Source: Gelidibacter salicanalis
Lineage (GTDB): Bacteria; Bacteroidota; Bacteroidia; Flavobacteriales; Flavobacteriaceae
Direction: 5' to 3'
DNA length: 33,987 nt
Assembly (NCBI RefSeq): GCF_016469035.1
Contig: NZ_JAEHJZ010000054.1
Coordinates: forward strand, 4,550-38,536
The position numbers and the translations under genes are program-made. Under the pieces are notes generated by a model. It was not told where the DNA came from. It searched no databases and saw nothing but the letters and a program-made list of their open reading frames with translations. Shown one piece after another: positions 25,873 to 33,987 of the stretch. Each line of letters begins with the position of its first letter. The stretch's first letter is position 1.

Positions 25873-27003
25873 GTCTGAAGTAATCCTCTTATACTTTTTC
25901 ATTATTTTAATGACATCATTGATCGGTAAAGCCTCTACTTTATGATTGTTTCTCCCACTCATTGTTTTTGCAGCAAATAGCGAATTTATAATCGCTTCCT
26001 CAGTTGCTTCAATAACTGCTAAGAATAGCGGTGTAATAGCTCCATTGTCCAGTTCTTTGGTTTTAATAAATAAAGATTTGTTGGGGTATGGAATAAAATT
26101 GTCTTCAAAGGTAGATACAGCAATAACATAATCACCACTCCCATTTGACGCTATTCCGCCTGTTTTTGCCAATCCCATCATTGCACGTTTCGCCAATCGT
26201 TCTAAATTTCTGGAATTCAAAGGCGCGTCAGTCATGACTACTATCATACAAGAACCATCAACATCATAGGTATAATTTCTAGGATAATTATCTAATTCTT
26301 TTGCTATCGGGACACCATTTATTTGAAGAATACCCCCAAAATTAGTTTGTACTAATACCCCAACAGTAAAACCTCCCAGATTTTCTGGTATCACACGAGA
26401 AGATGTTCCTATACCTCCTTTATATTCAAAACAATTTGTTCCTGTACCGGCACCTACATTGCCTTCTTCTATATTTCCGCTTTTCGCATTTTCAATAGCG
26501 TCTAAAACATGAACTTCTTTAACGTGCCTGCCTCTTATATCATTCAGCCATCCATCATTGGTTTCTCCAACAATCGAATTAACAGAATGAATACTTTCAT
26601 TGCCTTTTTGTTGTAGTGTATAAGTAATTAATGCATTGCTGGCAGTAGGCACACTTAAAGTGTTTGTTAAAATTATAGGTGTTTCAATATTTCCTAATTC
26701 CTTTACTTGGCTATAGCCAGCTAATTTTCCAAAACCATTTCCTAAATAAATAGCTGCTGGAACTTTCAATTGAAATATATTTCCGGAATGAGGTAAAATT
26801 GCAGTAACACCGGTCCTAATATTATCGCCTTTTATTATTGATGTATGTCCAACTTTAACTCCCTTTACGTCTGTAATAGAGTTGTATGGCCCTGTTTTTA
26901 ATATACCAATTTCAATACCATAATCTCTGGCTCTCTTTTTTTGAGCAGACAGATTAATTGATATCAGTAAAAATGTGATCAATAATAGTCTTTGTTTAAT
27001 CAT
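25864..27003 (-). CDS. P1 (S58) family peptidase, DmpA/beta-peptidyl aminopeptidase-like
   Basis: A 379-residue N-terminal-nucleophile hydrolase. It is exported: the signal peptide is 1-~20 (ISINLSAQ). Family motifs are SITDVKGVKVGHTS at the start, LTNTLSVPTASNAL, GNVGAGTGTNC, and the self-cleavage site G250-S251 within DVDGSCMIVVMTDAPLNSRNL; cleavage before Ser251 should yield the alpha and beta chains and free the nucleophile. Members release N-terminal residues (D-Ala, beta-amino acids) from small peptides. Length and motif order fit full activity. It is a single-gene unit on the minus strand, convergent with the astacin operon. Confidence 0.93.
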   Translation of the reverse strand: MIKQRLLLITFLLISINLSAQKKRARDYGIEIGILKTGPYNSITDVKGVKVGHTSIIKGDNIRTGVTAILPHSGNIFQLKVPAAIYLGNGFGKLAGYSQVKELGNIETPIILTNTLSVPTASNALITYTLQQKGNESIHSVNSIVGETNDGWLNDIRGRHVKEVHVLDAIENAKSGNIEEGNVGAGTGTNCFEYKGGIGTSSRVIPENLGGFTVGVLVQTNFGGILQINGVPIAKELDNYPRNYTYDVDGSCMIVVMTDAPLNSRNLERLAKRAMMGLAKTGGIASNGSGDYVIAVSTFEDNFIPYPNKSLFIKTKELDNGAITPLFLAVIEATEEAIINSLFAAKTMSGRNNHKVEALPINDVIKIMKKYKRITSDKK

Positions 27004-27160
27004 ACTGGTTATTATTGGAAACTATTGTATAAAGCGTAGCTGATTTTATTGAATATAACAATTCAGCCATGGTTTAGCCATTAGTTTATTAAATGGAGTT
27101 GCTTTTATTTTAACTCTTTCAGCTCCGTTAGATATAGCCATTTTTGGCGTTTGTTGTTTA

Positions 27161-27691
27161 TTAGATATTAACTATTTTTTTGATTGTATTCCAATTTCTT
27201 GTCGTAATGTTTTTTCCAAATAGTTTTTCTAACTCATTCATTCCTTTTGTGGTGGTTGTTGTCGAAAGGTCCAAAACGCTGAAAATTGTGTTATTTTGGA
27301 CGGAAAGGATGTTATAAGCTTTGTCATCTGAATGATAAGGTGCGGTCAACTCAATTTTACTTCTGCTTTTTAAAAAAGAGACATATAGACGGATCTCTTT
27401 GTGGATATTTATTGTGGCAAAGGGACTGGCGGCAACTAAGTCAGAGATTTCCTTTTGGTGTCTTAAAATCACGGGAATTGGAAATCCGAACGATTGAGAA
27501 AGAGAACTTTCTATACTGTTTTCCAGATTTTTAATATTCGACTGCTTTGTTTCAAATACAAAATTTCCTGTATTCATTAATGTTCTTACCTTATGACATC
27601 CCAATTCAATCAATTTGTCGCGTAGATCTGCCATTGGCACTTTATGATGTCCGCCAACATTAATACCCCTAAGAAATCCTATTATTTTCAT
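27161..27691 (-). CDS. DUF1697 protein
   Basis: The sequence matches the DUF1697 family: MKIIGFLRGINVGGHHKVPMADLRD at the start, CHKVRTLMNTGNFVFE, FPIPVILRHQKEISDLVAASPF and a final NWNTIKKI. The reading frame extends seven codons further to ATG at 27712, but the family begins just before the LLRGINVGG motif, so the ATG at 27691 is preferred. The result is 176 residues, cytoplasmic, of unknown biochemical function. It is a single-gene unit. Confidence 0.87.
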   Translation of the reverse strand: MKIIGFLRGINVGGHHKVPMADLRDKLIELGCHKVRTLMNTGNFVFETKQSNIKNLENSIESSLSQSFGFPIPVILRHQKEISDLVAASPFATINIHKEIRLYVSFLKSRSKIELTAPYHSDDKAYNILSVQNNTIFSVLDLSTTTTTKGMNELEKLFGKNITTRNWNTIKKIVNI

Positions 27692-27712
27692 GATACCATC
27701 TTTAATATCCAA

Positions 27713-28439
27713 TAAGCAAAGACTTTTTCATAGCCCATACAATGACCGCCAAGAGTTTTTGTTAATAATGGATTACGTGGTTAAGTTAGTAATTTAGCAC
27801 ATAAAAACCGAACCTGCCTGCCTGTCGGCAGGTATAAATCCACTCAGATTTTCTTAAGTAGTCAAGAACCAAGCAATTAATTTAAAAGTTGCTATGCTTT
27901 CGATTTTTTATATGCGCTTGTATTTGATTAAAGTCTATTCCTACTTAATAAAAAAACAAATGGATCAATAAAAGCATATCCAATAATCCCAATATTCCTA
28001 CTACCGTTTACCACACCAACTATTCCGATAAGGCTTTAAGAGTCATAAAATTAACATAAAGGATGAGACTGGTTTTAAAAACGATCTGGAAAAGTTGTAG
28101 AAACTAAATGCCAAATTAAAAGAAACGAAAATTAAGATGGATCTGACGGAATTTAAAACCATTCTCCAATCCCATCAGCACCAAATGGTATTGTATTAGA
28201 GTGGTTGCAATGTCTTGAAAACCACTATGACGCTAAAATAGAGCAGGCCAAATCTACCCAATTCTGCAGTAGTGGTTTTTAGTGCGATTAGTTGTTTTGG
28301 GTGATTCTTAAAGTTGATCTAAAGAAGGTTTTTTAACAAAACTAAAAAGATTTGCTCCTCTGACCTAGATCATTTTCAATACCCTAGTTTCATCTTAATT
28401 TAGTAGTAAATAAATTGATTAGCTTAAAATTGTAAAATT
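27713..28439. other. Intergenic region with a dispersed palindrome and unassigned coding debris
   Basis: No intact gene. Plus-strand fragments in shifting frames (NIKDETGFKNDLEKL, KETKIKMDLTEFKTIL, then EWLQCLENHYDAKIEQAKST ending QFCSSGF at about 28280) look like a decayed gene of some 100 residues, family not recognised. A GC palindrome is at 27812-27833. The stretch just before 28440 would hold the heat-shock gene promoter, but no clear TAnnTTTG box was found. Confidence 0.45.
27812..27833. repeat. Dispersed CCTGCC/GGCAGG palindrome
   Basis: ACCTGCC and GGCAGGT form a 7-bp stem with an 8-base loop. Related CCTGCC...GGCAGG hairpins lie in both intron relics (near 730, 1187, 9060 and 9510), so this is a dispersed short palindrome of the genome. 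Confidence 0.6.
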
Positions 28440-28887
28440 ATGTCACTAGTAAAATTTAAAAGAAGACCTTGAGGAAATCTTGTTACATCAAATCTATTTG
28501 ATATTAGTGATTTTTTAACAATCAACCTTGGAACAATGAATTGTGGAACACTCACTTGAATGAGCCAGCGCTGACATTAAAGAAACGGACAAATCTTTTG
28601 AGGTAGAATTAGCAGCACCTGGATTTTATAAAAAAGATTTTAACGTCACCATTGATGATGGATGCTTGAATATTTCAGCAGAAAGTTCGCGTTCTAAAGA
28701 AGAAAAAGAAGACAAATACACACGTCAAGGATTTAGTTATAATTCCTTTGAGAAAAGATTGCAACTTCCAGATTCTGTAAAAGAGGAAGACGTGAAAGCA
28801 AAGTATAAAGATGGAGTTCTTCGTTTCAATCTTATTTAAAAAGAAGTATCTAAACAGCAGAAACCAAAGAAAGTTGAAATATCTTAA
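28440..28887 (+). pseudogene. Hsp20 (small heat-shock protein) pseudogene
   Basis: The sequence begins MSLVKFKRRP, then TGA where small heat-shock proteins of this group have Trp, then GNLVTSNLFDISDF. One indel follows, in the stretch that should read LWNNELWNTHLNEPAL, and probably another before KSFEVELAAPGF. The alpha-crystallin domain is well preserved (KKDFNVTIDDGCLNIS, FSYNSFEKRLQLP, VKAKYKDGVLRFN), but a TAA comes right after LRFNLI, followed by KKEVSKQQKPKKVEIS. At least four lesions make it a recent pseudogene. It probably once encoded a cytoplasmic holdase chaperone of ~148 residues. A terminator follows at 28920. Confidence 0.9.
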
Positions 28888-28919
28888 TGTGTGCTTTTTA
28901 TTTAGATTTCTTCAAAACA

Positions 28920-28967
28920 CCCTCTTACCAATAACTTCAGCTTAAAGATTTGGTAAGGGGGTTTTTT
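28920..28967 (+). terminator. Rho-independent terminator after the Hsp20 pseudogene
   Basis: CCCTCTTACCAA (28920-28931) pairs with TTGGTAAGGGGG (28950-28961) over 12 positions including one G-T pair, and TTTTTT follows. It still looks functional, although the gene it served is broken. Confidence 0.88.
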
Positions 28968-29016
28968 AATTCTAACGCTTCACCAGTAAGGGATATAAAA
29001 TTAAATACCATTTATC

Positions 29017-31662
29017 ATGTTAGAACCTTTCCATCTTTCCATAAAAGCTGTTGTAGAGAAGTTAAACAGTAATACTAAGAAAGGGTTAACTGAAAGCGAG
29101 GTTAAGCAACGTATTAAAAAATATGGTAAAAATGAGATCGCTTCTAAAAAGCCTAAAAGAAAATGGAAAATCCTGTTTGATCAGTGTAATAACCCAATCA
29201 TTTTCATTCTTATCATAGCAGCGGGTCTTACCTTTTATTTTAATGATGATTTAGCTGAGACTATTGCAATAATTGCTGTGATTATAATTACAATTAGTAT
29301 TGGTTTTGTAATGGAATTACAAGGTATTCGTTCTCTAGAAGCCCTTCGCCAAATGGGATTCACAGAGAGTACGGTTTTGCGTGATGGAAAAATTAAAACT
29401 GTAAAATCGTCATTTTTAGTGCCTGGGGATATTGTTTTTATACAAGCAGGAGATGTCATTTCAACAGATGCACGCCTAATTTCTGTGGAGAATTTAACTA
29501 TTAAAGAAGCCTCGTTAACTGGAGAAAGTAACACTATATATAAAGATATACTTCCACTTCCTATCAACACCATCTTATCAGACAGGAGCAATATGGTGTT
29601 TAAAGGTACAACTAGCGAGCAGGGTTCAGGCAAAGCAATCGTTGTAAACACAGGGAGAAATACGCAACTTGGGAGAATTCAGGAAATGGGAACTAACGTT
29701 AAAGAACAACGAACGCCATTAGAAAAAAAACTGAATGCATTAAGCAAATGGCTTATATCCCTCACTTTAATTTTTGCAATCCTCATTATTTTTACTGGCT
29801 ATTTAAGAGGCTTGGAGATGCTGTTAATTATAGAAACTGCAGTAGCACTTGCCGTGGCAGCAATACCTGAAGGTCTACCAGTAATAGCAACTATCGCTTT
29901 GGCTAGAGGAATGCTGACGCTATCCAAGCGAAAAGTAATTATTAAAAAAATGGAATCAGTAGAGGCGTTGGGTGCTACAAACATTATTTGCACAGATAAA
30001 ACTGGTACGCTTACTGAAGATAAAATGCAGGTTCACACGCTGGTCTTTGAAGATGAAATTTTAAATCAGCTACTCATTAAAGAGCGGGTTGATTTTCATA
30101 ATGTAGAGAAATCGGATGCCTTAACAGCAATGATGATGACCAGCGTGTTGTGTAACAATGTTATTTTAAATGTTGAAGAAATGAGAGGAGACAGTCTTGA
30201 ACTCGCACTCATTCAAGTTGCTGAAAAATTTAATTTTAATCCAAAAGAAATTAAAGAAAATCATCCTGAAGAGTTAGAGATTCCTTTTAATACGTCCAGT
30301 AAGTTGATGGCAACATTAAATCAAAATAAAGAAGGTTTCACTGTTCATGTAAAAGGCGCTTTTGAGAGTGTTATAAATTACTGTGATACCATTTTTAAAA
30401 ATAATAAACCACAAGTATTTATTAATAAAAAGGAATGGGTTCATCGGGTAAATGATTTGGCATCTCAAGGCTTAAGGGTCTTGGCATTTGCTTATAAAAA
30501 GCACGAAAGAAAACCAGAAAAAAAAGATATACTATCACAGTTAACTTTTATAGGAATTATTGGATTCTTAGATCCAGCCAGAGAAGATGTAAAAGCAACC
30601 ATACAAGTGTATAAAGAAGCAGGTATCAAAGTGGTTATGATGACAGGTGACCATCCTGGAACTGCAAAAAAAATTGCTGAAGATATAGGCTTATTGTCAA
30701 AAAATGCGGCTTCCAACAGCATCATTCACGGAAAGGACTTGCAGTTTGAATCCCATACAAACACTATTTTTGAAAAGAATTTATTGGATGCTTCCGTCTT
30801 TGCAAGAGTTACACCCGAGCAGAAATTAAAATTAGTTTCACTTTATCAAGAAAATGATAATGTGGTGGGGATGTTTGGTGATGGCATCAATGATATTCCT
30901 GCATTGCGCAAAGCAGATATTGGGATTGCTATGGGAATAAGAGGTACACAAGCCGCAAGAGAAGCCGCAGATGTTATTCTTAAAAACGACAAATTCACTG
31001 CAATGGAATTGGCCATCAAACAAGGACGTTCCATTTTTGACCATATCAGACAATTTGTGGTGTATCTTCTTTCTTGCAATTTGGCAGAGGTTGTCTCAGT
31101 TGGTTTGGCGGCGATACTCGCCTTGCCAGCACCTCTCTTGCCTTTACAAATTTTGTTTTTAAACCTTGTTACAGATATATTTCCGGCATTGGCATTAGGC
31201 ATGGGAAAGGGCGAAAAACAAATTATGAAACGTCCACCTAGAAGAGCAAATGAACCCATTATGTCAGCAAAACGATGGAAATCAACTATTCTCTACGGAC
31301 TTTCGATTACCGCTGCTGTTGTAGGTATTACTGCATATGCCTCTTTAGTGCTCGAGTTATCAGCTAAAATTATAAATAACATGGCATTCTTTACCTTAGT
31401 TTTAGCACAGTTATTAAATGTATTTAGTATGGCAGATAGGAAAGTGTCGTTTTTTAATAATGAAATTGTACAAAATCCTTGGGTATGGGCTGCTATTATA
31501 CTATCGTTATTAATTACCATAAGCGCATACTACATCCAACCTGTGGCCAACGCACTTTTCTTAACCAATTTATCACTGGAACAAATAGGCTGGGTCATTG
31601 CTTTTGCATTTGGGTCATTGGTTTTGTCGCAGCTTTTTAAGCGATTGGGATTGACGTTTTAA
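29017..31662 (+). CDS. P-type cation-transporting ATPase, Ca2+-ATPase-like (P2 type)
   Basis: An 881-residue inner-membrane pump of normal length. The N-terminal cation-ATPase domain is 1-~60. The actuator domain has T168-G-E170-S. Helix M4 has AVAAIPEGLPVIA. The phosphorylated Asp327 is in CTDKTGTLTED. The hinge has TGDHPGTA and G621-DGIND626. Helix M6 reads FLNLVTDIFPALALG with the Asn...Asp pair of calcium-type pumps, and the usual four C-terminal helices follow. It most likely exports Ca2+ (perhaps Mn2+) from the cytoplasm; the ion is inferred from M4 and M6. ATG 29017 is close behind the Hsp20 terminator, so it has its own promoter, not identified. Confidence 0.93.
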   Translation: MLEPFHLSIKAVVEKLNSNTKKGLTESEVKQRIKKYGKNEIASKKPKRKWKILFDQCNNPIIFILIIAAGLTFYFNDDLAETIAIIAVIIITISIGFVMELQGIRSLEALRQMGFTESTVLRDGKIKTVKSSFLVPGDIVFIQAGDVISTDARLISVENLTIKEASLTGESNTIYKDILPLPINTILSDRSNMVFKGTTSEQGSGKAIVVNTGRNTQLGRIQEMGTNVKEQRTPLEKKLNALSKWLISLTLIFAILIIFTGYLRGLEMLLIIETAVALAVAAIPEGLPVIATIALARGMLTLSKRKVIIKKMESVEALGATNIICTDKTGTLTEDKMQVHTLVFEDEILNQLLIKERVDFHNVEKSDALTAMMMTSVLCNNVILNVEEMRGDSLELALIQVAEKFNFNPKEIKENHPEELEIPFNTSSKLMATLNQNKEGFTVHVKGAFESVINYCDTIFKNNKPQVFINKKEWVHRVNDLASQGLRVLAFAYKKHERKPEKKDILSQLTFIGIIGFLDPAREDVKATIQVYKEAGIKVVMMTGDHPGTAKKIAEDIGLLSKNAASNSIIHGKDLQFESHTNTIFEKNLLDASVFARVTPEQKLKLVSLYQENDNVVGMFGDGINDIPALRKADIGIAMGIRGTQAAREAADVILKNDKFTAMELAIKQGRSIFDHIRQFVVYLLSCNLAEVVSVGLAAILALPAPLLPLQILFLNLVTDIFPALALGMGKGEKQIMKRPPRRANEPIMSAKRWKSTILYGLSITAAVVGITAYASLVLELSAKIINNMAFFTLVLAQLLNVFSMADRKVSFFNNEIVQNPWVWAAIILSLLITISAYYIQPVANALFLTNLSLEQIGWVIAFAFGSLVLSQLFKRLGLTF

Positions 31663-32033
31663 TATTTCTTTTTATATGGTAACGCTTATGATGTCACTGT
31701 TTTTAGGTTTCATCGACACTAGCTATCCAGTCATTAAAACTTTATTGATTGTCCGTAAAACATCATAATTATATAATCGATTCATATAATAACATGAATA
31801 TTTCCTCAAAAAAAAACAAATATTTGTTTTTGTTCAGCGTAAACCTGCGAGATCTGCGGCATAATTTTTCCATACGCTTATTGTTTTCCCGCTGATTACG
31901 GAGATGTTCGCTGATTTTTTACTAGCATGAAAGGAAGCGGATATACAATTTTATTTATCATACTATTATTTCTTTAAACTAAAAGAAACCCGAAAAAAGA
32001 AAATCAATGCATAAAACTTCCACCCATGGCATT
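31663..32033. other. Intergenic region with a palindrome and a long imperfect stem
   Basis: Convergent gene ends meet here and no gene is present. The notable content is the palindrome and the long imperfect hairpin at 31812-31914. No T-run terminator was clearly identified for either neighbour. Confidence 0.5.
31812..31914. repeat. 20-bp A/T palindrome plus long imperfect inverted repeat
   Basis: AAAAACAAATATTTGTTTTT (31812-31831) is a perfect 20-base palindrome. Immediately after it, arms of ~25 bases (start CAGCGTAAACCTGCGAGATC, end ATTACGGAGATGTTCGCTG) form an imperfect stem spanning about 31835-31914 with roughly 70% pairing, followed by TTTTTT. The CTGCGAGATCTGCGG type is a common dispersed bacterial repeat. 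It could serve as a terminator for the pump gene. Confidence 0.55.
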
Positions 32034-33866
32034 TCATAACATCTCATTGAATTCCAATTTGGGCAATAAGGCTCCTTTTTTGTTTTGGATCTGTTGCATT
32101 CTGTGTAGTATTTGATCCAACATTTTAACGGTTTGCTCTACATAAGGTCCTTTGTTCAGCATGACGCAGGTTGCGCGTTGCGCCATTGCAGCATCAGTGA
32201 TTTCTGCCCTGGTAGGAATTCCTTTTTTAGTCAAATTTTCTAAAACTTGCGTGGCCCAAATATCAGGTAAATGTGCGGCATCACAAATCTGTATGATTTC
32301 TTCTTGGATGATGGCGAAGTTTTTCCAACCGGTTTCAATGGCCAAATCGCCACGGGCAATCATGACCCCAATTGGGTAGTTCTCCATGGCTTTTAATAGG
32401 ATCCCCGGCAGATTCCTGAATCCTTCCATGGTTTCGATTTTTAAGACAACGCCAAGATTGGCATTCAGTTTTGTCAACTCCTCCAATAAGGCTGCGACAT
32501 CCTGCTTATTATTTACAAACGAAAAATTGACGATATCGGCGTTTTTTACTATAAACTTCAGGTCTTCCTTATCCTTGTCAGTCAGGCCCCCAAAATCGAT
32601 TTTACTGGAAGGCAGGTTTATTCCCTTATCCGCCCTTAGTTTTCCGCCTTTCTTTTTTGCGTTCGTGATTTCAATAATCAAATATTTGGAATGGGTCTCT
32701 ATGACCGCACCTCCAATCTTACCATCATCAAAAAAAATAGGGTCTCCCACTAAAACATTGTTTAGAAATTCAGGAGAGGTGCTGGAAATATGGGCAATTT
32801 CGGTAACTTGTCCACTCTCATCAAGGACGGCTGGATTTCCTGGGATGGGGTCTTTATCGAGTCTTAGCAAATCACCTTTGGACAGGAAGATAATCGCTTC
32901 CAATTGTTCCAAATCATGAACGGTGTGGACCTCAAATGTGGTTTTTTTCTCAAAAAACACATTCAATACGGTTTCACTGGTCACGAAGGCAGACTTGTCG
33001 CACAGGCCCCAAATGCCATTGTCCTCTTTTGCATCGATATAGATTTGACGTTTTTTGCCTCTCGCATCCTTAAAAACAATCGTGGCCCCCTTTTCACTTT
33101 TTTTAAGCCATTTTTTGTTAACGGTAATGACCGCATCTACTTGCATGTCCCTTGGTGGTGCAATCCCTCGCGATGACAGCCAGACCCTGGCAGGCGCTAT
33201 GACTTTTCCTAACATGTTCTTCCTTGGTTGTATATGAATTGCCTTGGCACCGGGCTTTATGTTTCCCGTTCTTATTTTTAGACCCGCAAGGTCCATTGCA
33301 ATCTTACAATCGCTTTCGACTTCCTTAATGTTGTTTATAATTTGCTTCCAAATACGCTTATCATCATGGGCACAATTGATTCTGGCACAGTCCATGCCCA
33401 GTTTCAACAAGGATTCTACAAATTTTTTGTCGGTTGCCGCCTCAGTCGGTTGGGTGATCATAATAGCCGTTTCCCTTTTATTCTTTATCGTTCCGAAAAT
33501 CACTTTGGAATTACGGTATTGAATGGCCTTTGCTTCCTTGTTAGTGAGATGGATTTTATCACCAGTGGGCAGATCAATGTGCAATAGACTATTGAGGATG
33601 GTTTTGAAATTCAGTAGTCTGTGTAAAATGCTATTTTTGGATTCGGGAGATATGGGCAAACCTATGTCATCCAATTTTTTCTGTAAGTCGCTGATATCAA
33701 ATGTACGCAGGGCTAAATAGTGAATCAGATTTTTGGCACTTTGGTCGTAATTTGGATGCACGTTGTCTAATTGCACTTTATATTTTAACTCAAATTCAGA
33801 AATCCTATCAATAATTGAATCAATGGCAACTGATATTACTCGCAATTTCTTTTCTGGGTAATGCAT
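32034..33866 (-). CDS. Pyruvate-kinase-like protein with N-terminal extension
   Basis: A 610-residue cytoplasmic protein. Pyruvate kinase motifs lie in order: R162-I-N..H167 (RINCAHDD for RxNxSHG), DLAGLKIRTG (192-201), KGINLPSSKIDFGGLTDKD (~414-432), catalytic-type Lys476 in VVLKIETMEG, ARGDLAIETGW (504-514), ATQVLENL (538-545) and PTRAEITDAA (551-560). It differs from the housekeeping enzyme: ~130 extra residues precede the barrel, a ~100-residue insertion lies between 260 and 400 alongside the B domain, and the allosteric C-terminal domain is absent. It may act on phosphoenolpyruvate or be a relative with another substrate. The genome presumably has a separate normal pyruvate kinase. Start ATG 33866 gives MHYPEKKLRV. 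Confidence 0.82.
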   Translation of the reverse strand: MHYPEKKLRVISVAIDSIIDRISEFELKYKVQLDNVHPNYDQSAKNLIHYLALRTFDISDLQKKLDDIGLPISPESKNSILHRLLNFKTILNSLLHIDLPTGDKIHLTNKEAKAIQYRNSKVIFGTIKNKRETAIMITQPTEAATDKKFVESLLKLGMDCARINCAHDDKRIWKQIINNIKEVESDCKIAMDLAGLKIRTGNIKPGAKAIHIQPRKNMLGKVIAPARVWLSSRGIAPPRDMQVDAVITVNKKWLKKSEKGATIVFKDARGKKRQIYIDAKEDNGIWGLCDKSAFVTSETVLNVFFEKKTTFEVHTVHDLEQLEAIIFLSKGDLLRLDKDPIPGNPAVLDESGQVTEIAHISSTSPEFLNNVLVGDPIFFDDGKIGGAVIETHSKYLIIEITNAKKKGGKLRADKGINLPSSKIDFGGLTDKDKEDLKFIVKNADIVNFSFVNNKQDVAALLEELTKLNANLGVVLKIETMEGFRNLPGILLKAMENYPIGVMIARGDLAIETGWKNFAIIQEEIIQICDAAHLPDIWATQVLENLTKKGIPTRAEITDAAMAQRATCVMLNKGPYVEQTVKMLDQILHRMQQIQNKKGALLPKLEFNEML

Positions 33867-33909
33867 AATTGAAGCGTTTTTATTATCTAGTTAAGGGTTA
33901 AAATCCTGC

Positions 33910-33927
33910 TCCCGATAGCTATCGGGA
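33910..33927. repeat. 18-bp perfect palindrome
   Basis: TCCCGATAGCTATCGGGA, identical to 9340-9357 in intron copy 2. It lies in the leader of the pyruvate-kinase-like gene, 44 bases before its start codon, so a role in its mRNA or operator is possible but unproven. Confidence 0.7.
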
Positions 33928-33987
33928 TCCATTGCAGTTACTTTAGTTTCTATAAATTTTTAAGGATATTTTGTCATTTCGACAGAG

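Noticed and set aside
29235-29651. 138-residue minus-strand frame
   Set aside because: It is a shadow of the P-type ATPase gene.
32386-32919. 177-residue plus-strand frame
   Set aside because: It is antisense to the pyruvate-kinase-like gene, whose motifs are clear; no family features in this frame.

Overview
The window looks like a chromosomal segment from a marine-type member of the Bacteroidota, most probably family Flavobacteriaceae. The evidence is low GC, type IX secretion tailing on a polysaccharide lyase, TAnnTTTG -7 boxes, LytS/LytTR signalling, Hsp20 and DUF5694 relics of flavobacterial type, and many short dispersed palindromes. No rRNA, tRNA, CRISPR array, integrase or transposase was seen. 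No genus is proposed.

Layout. 1-3990: a direct repeat, a frameshifted coiled-coil pseudogene, a 5'-truncated ORF-less group II intron relic, then a hybrid histidine kinase with nine 21-residue repeats. 3990-9570: degraded intergenic DNA, a large secreted family 8 polysaccharide lyase with a strong terminator, and a second, full-length but ORF-less group II intron relic. 9618-15174: a soluble PAS-PAS-GAF histidine kinase, a ZIP-like metal transporter followed by an attC-like repeat, an NTF2-like secreted protein, and a deletion scar joining the front of a beta-lactamase-type lipoprotein gene to the back of a TonB-dependent receptor gene. 15461-20006: a two-RCK potassium channel (minus strand), a nine-copy ~208-bp tandem array of inverted hairpin pairs, and a SAM methyltransferase (minus). 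20046-22701: a decayed DUF5694 gene (minus), an N-terminally truncated and frameshifted LytS-type kinase, and its intact LytTR regulator. 22985-25666: a tight three-gene operon of a putative outer-membrane protein, a four-helix membrane protein and an astacin-type zinc protease with no export signal. 25864-33866: a DmpA-type peptidase (minus), a DUF1697 protein (minus), decayed DNA, an Hsp20 pseudogene, a Ca2+-type P-ATPase, and a divergent pyruvate-kinase-like protein (minus).

The region is an accessory, decaying part of the genome. At least six genes are broken, and junctions between unrelated gene fragments are common. Small palindromes, attC-like elements and group II intron relics fill the gaps.

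The best candidates for something undescribed are two. The first is the hairpin-pair array at 17442-19290, where the two hairpins of each unit are near reverse complements and could also fold as one long stem. Two degenerate relatives lie at 3624 and 4035. The second is the operon built around the leaderless astacin-type protease at 22985-25666. All functional statements come from reading motifs by eye; no database search was run.
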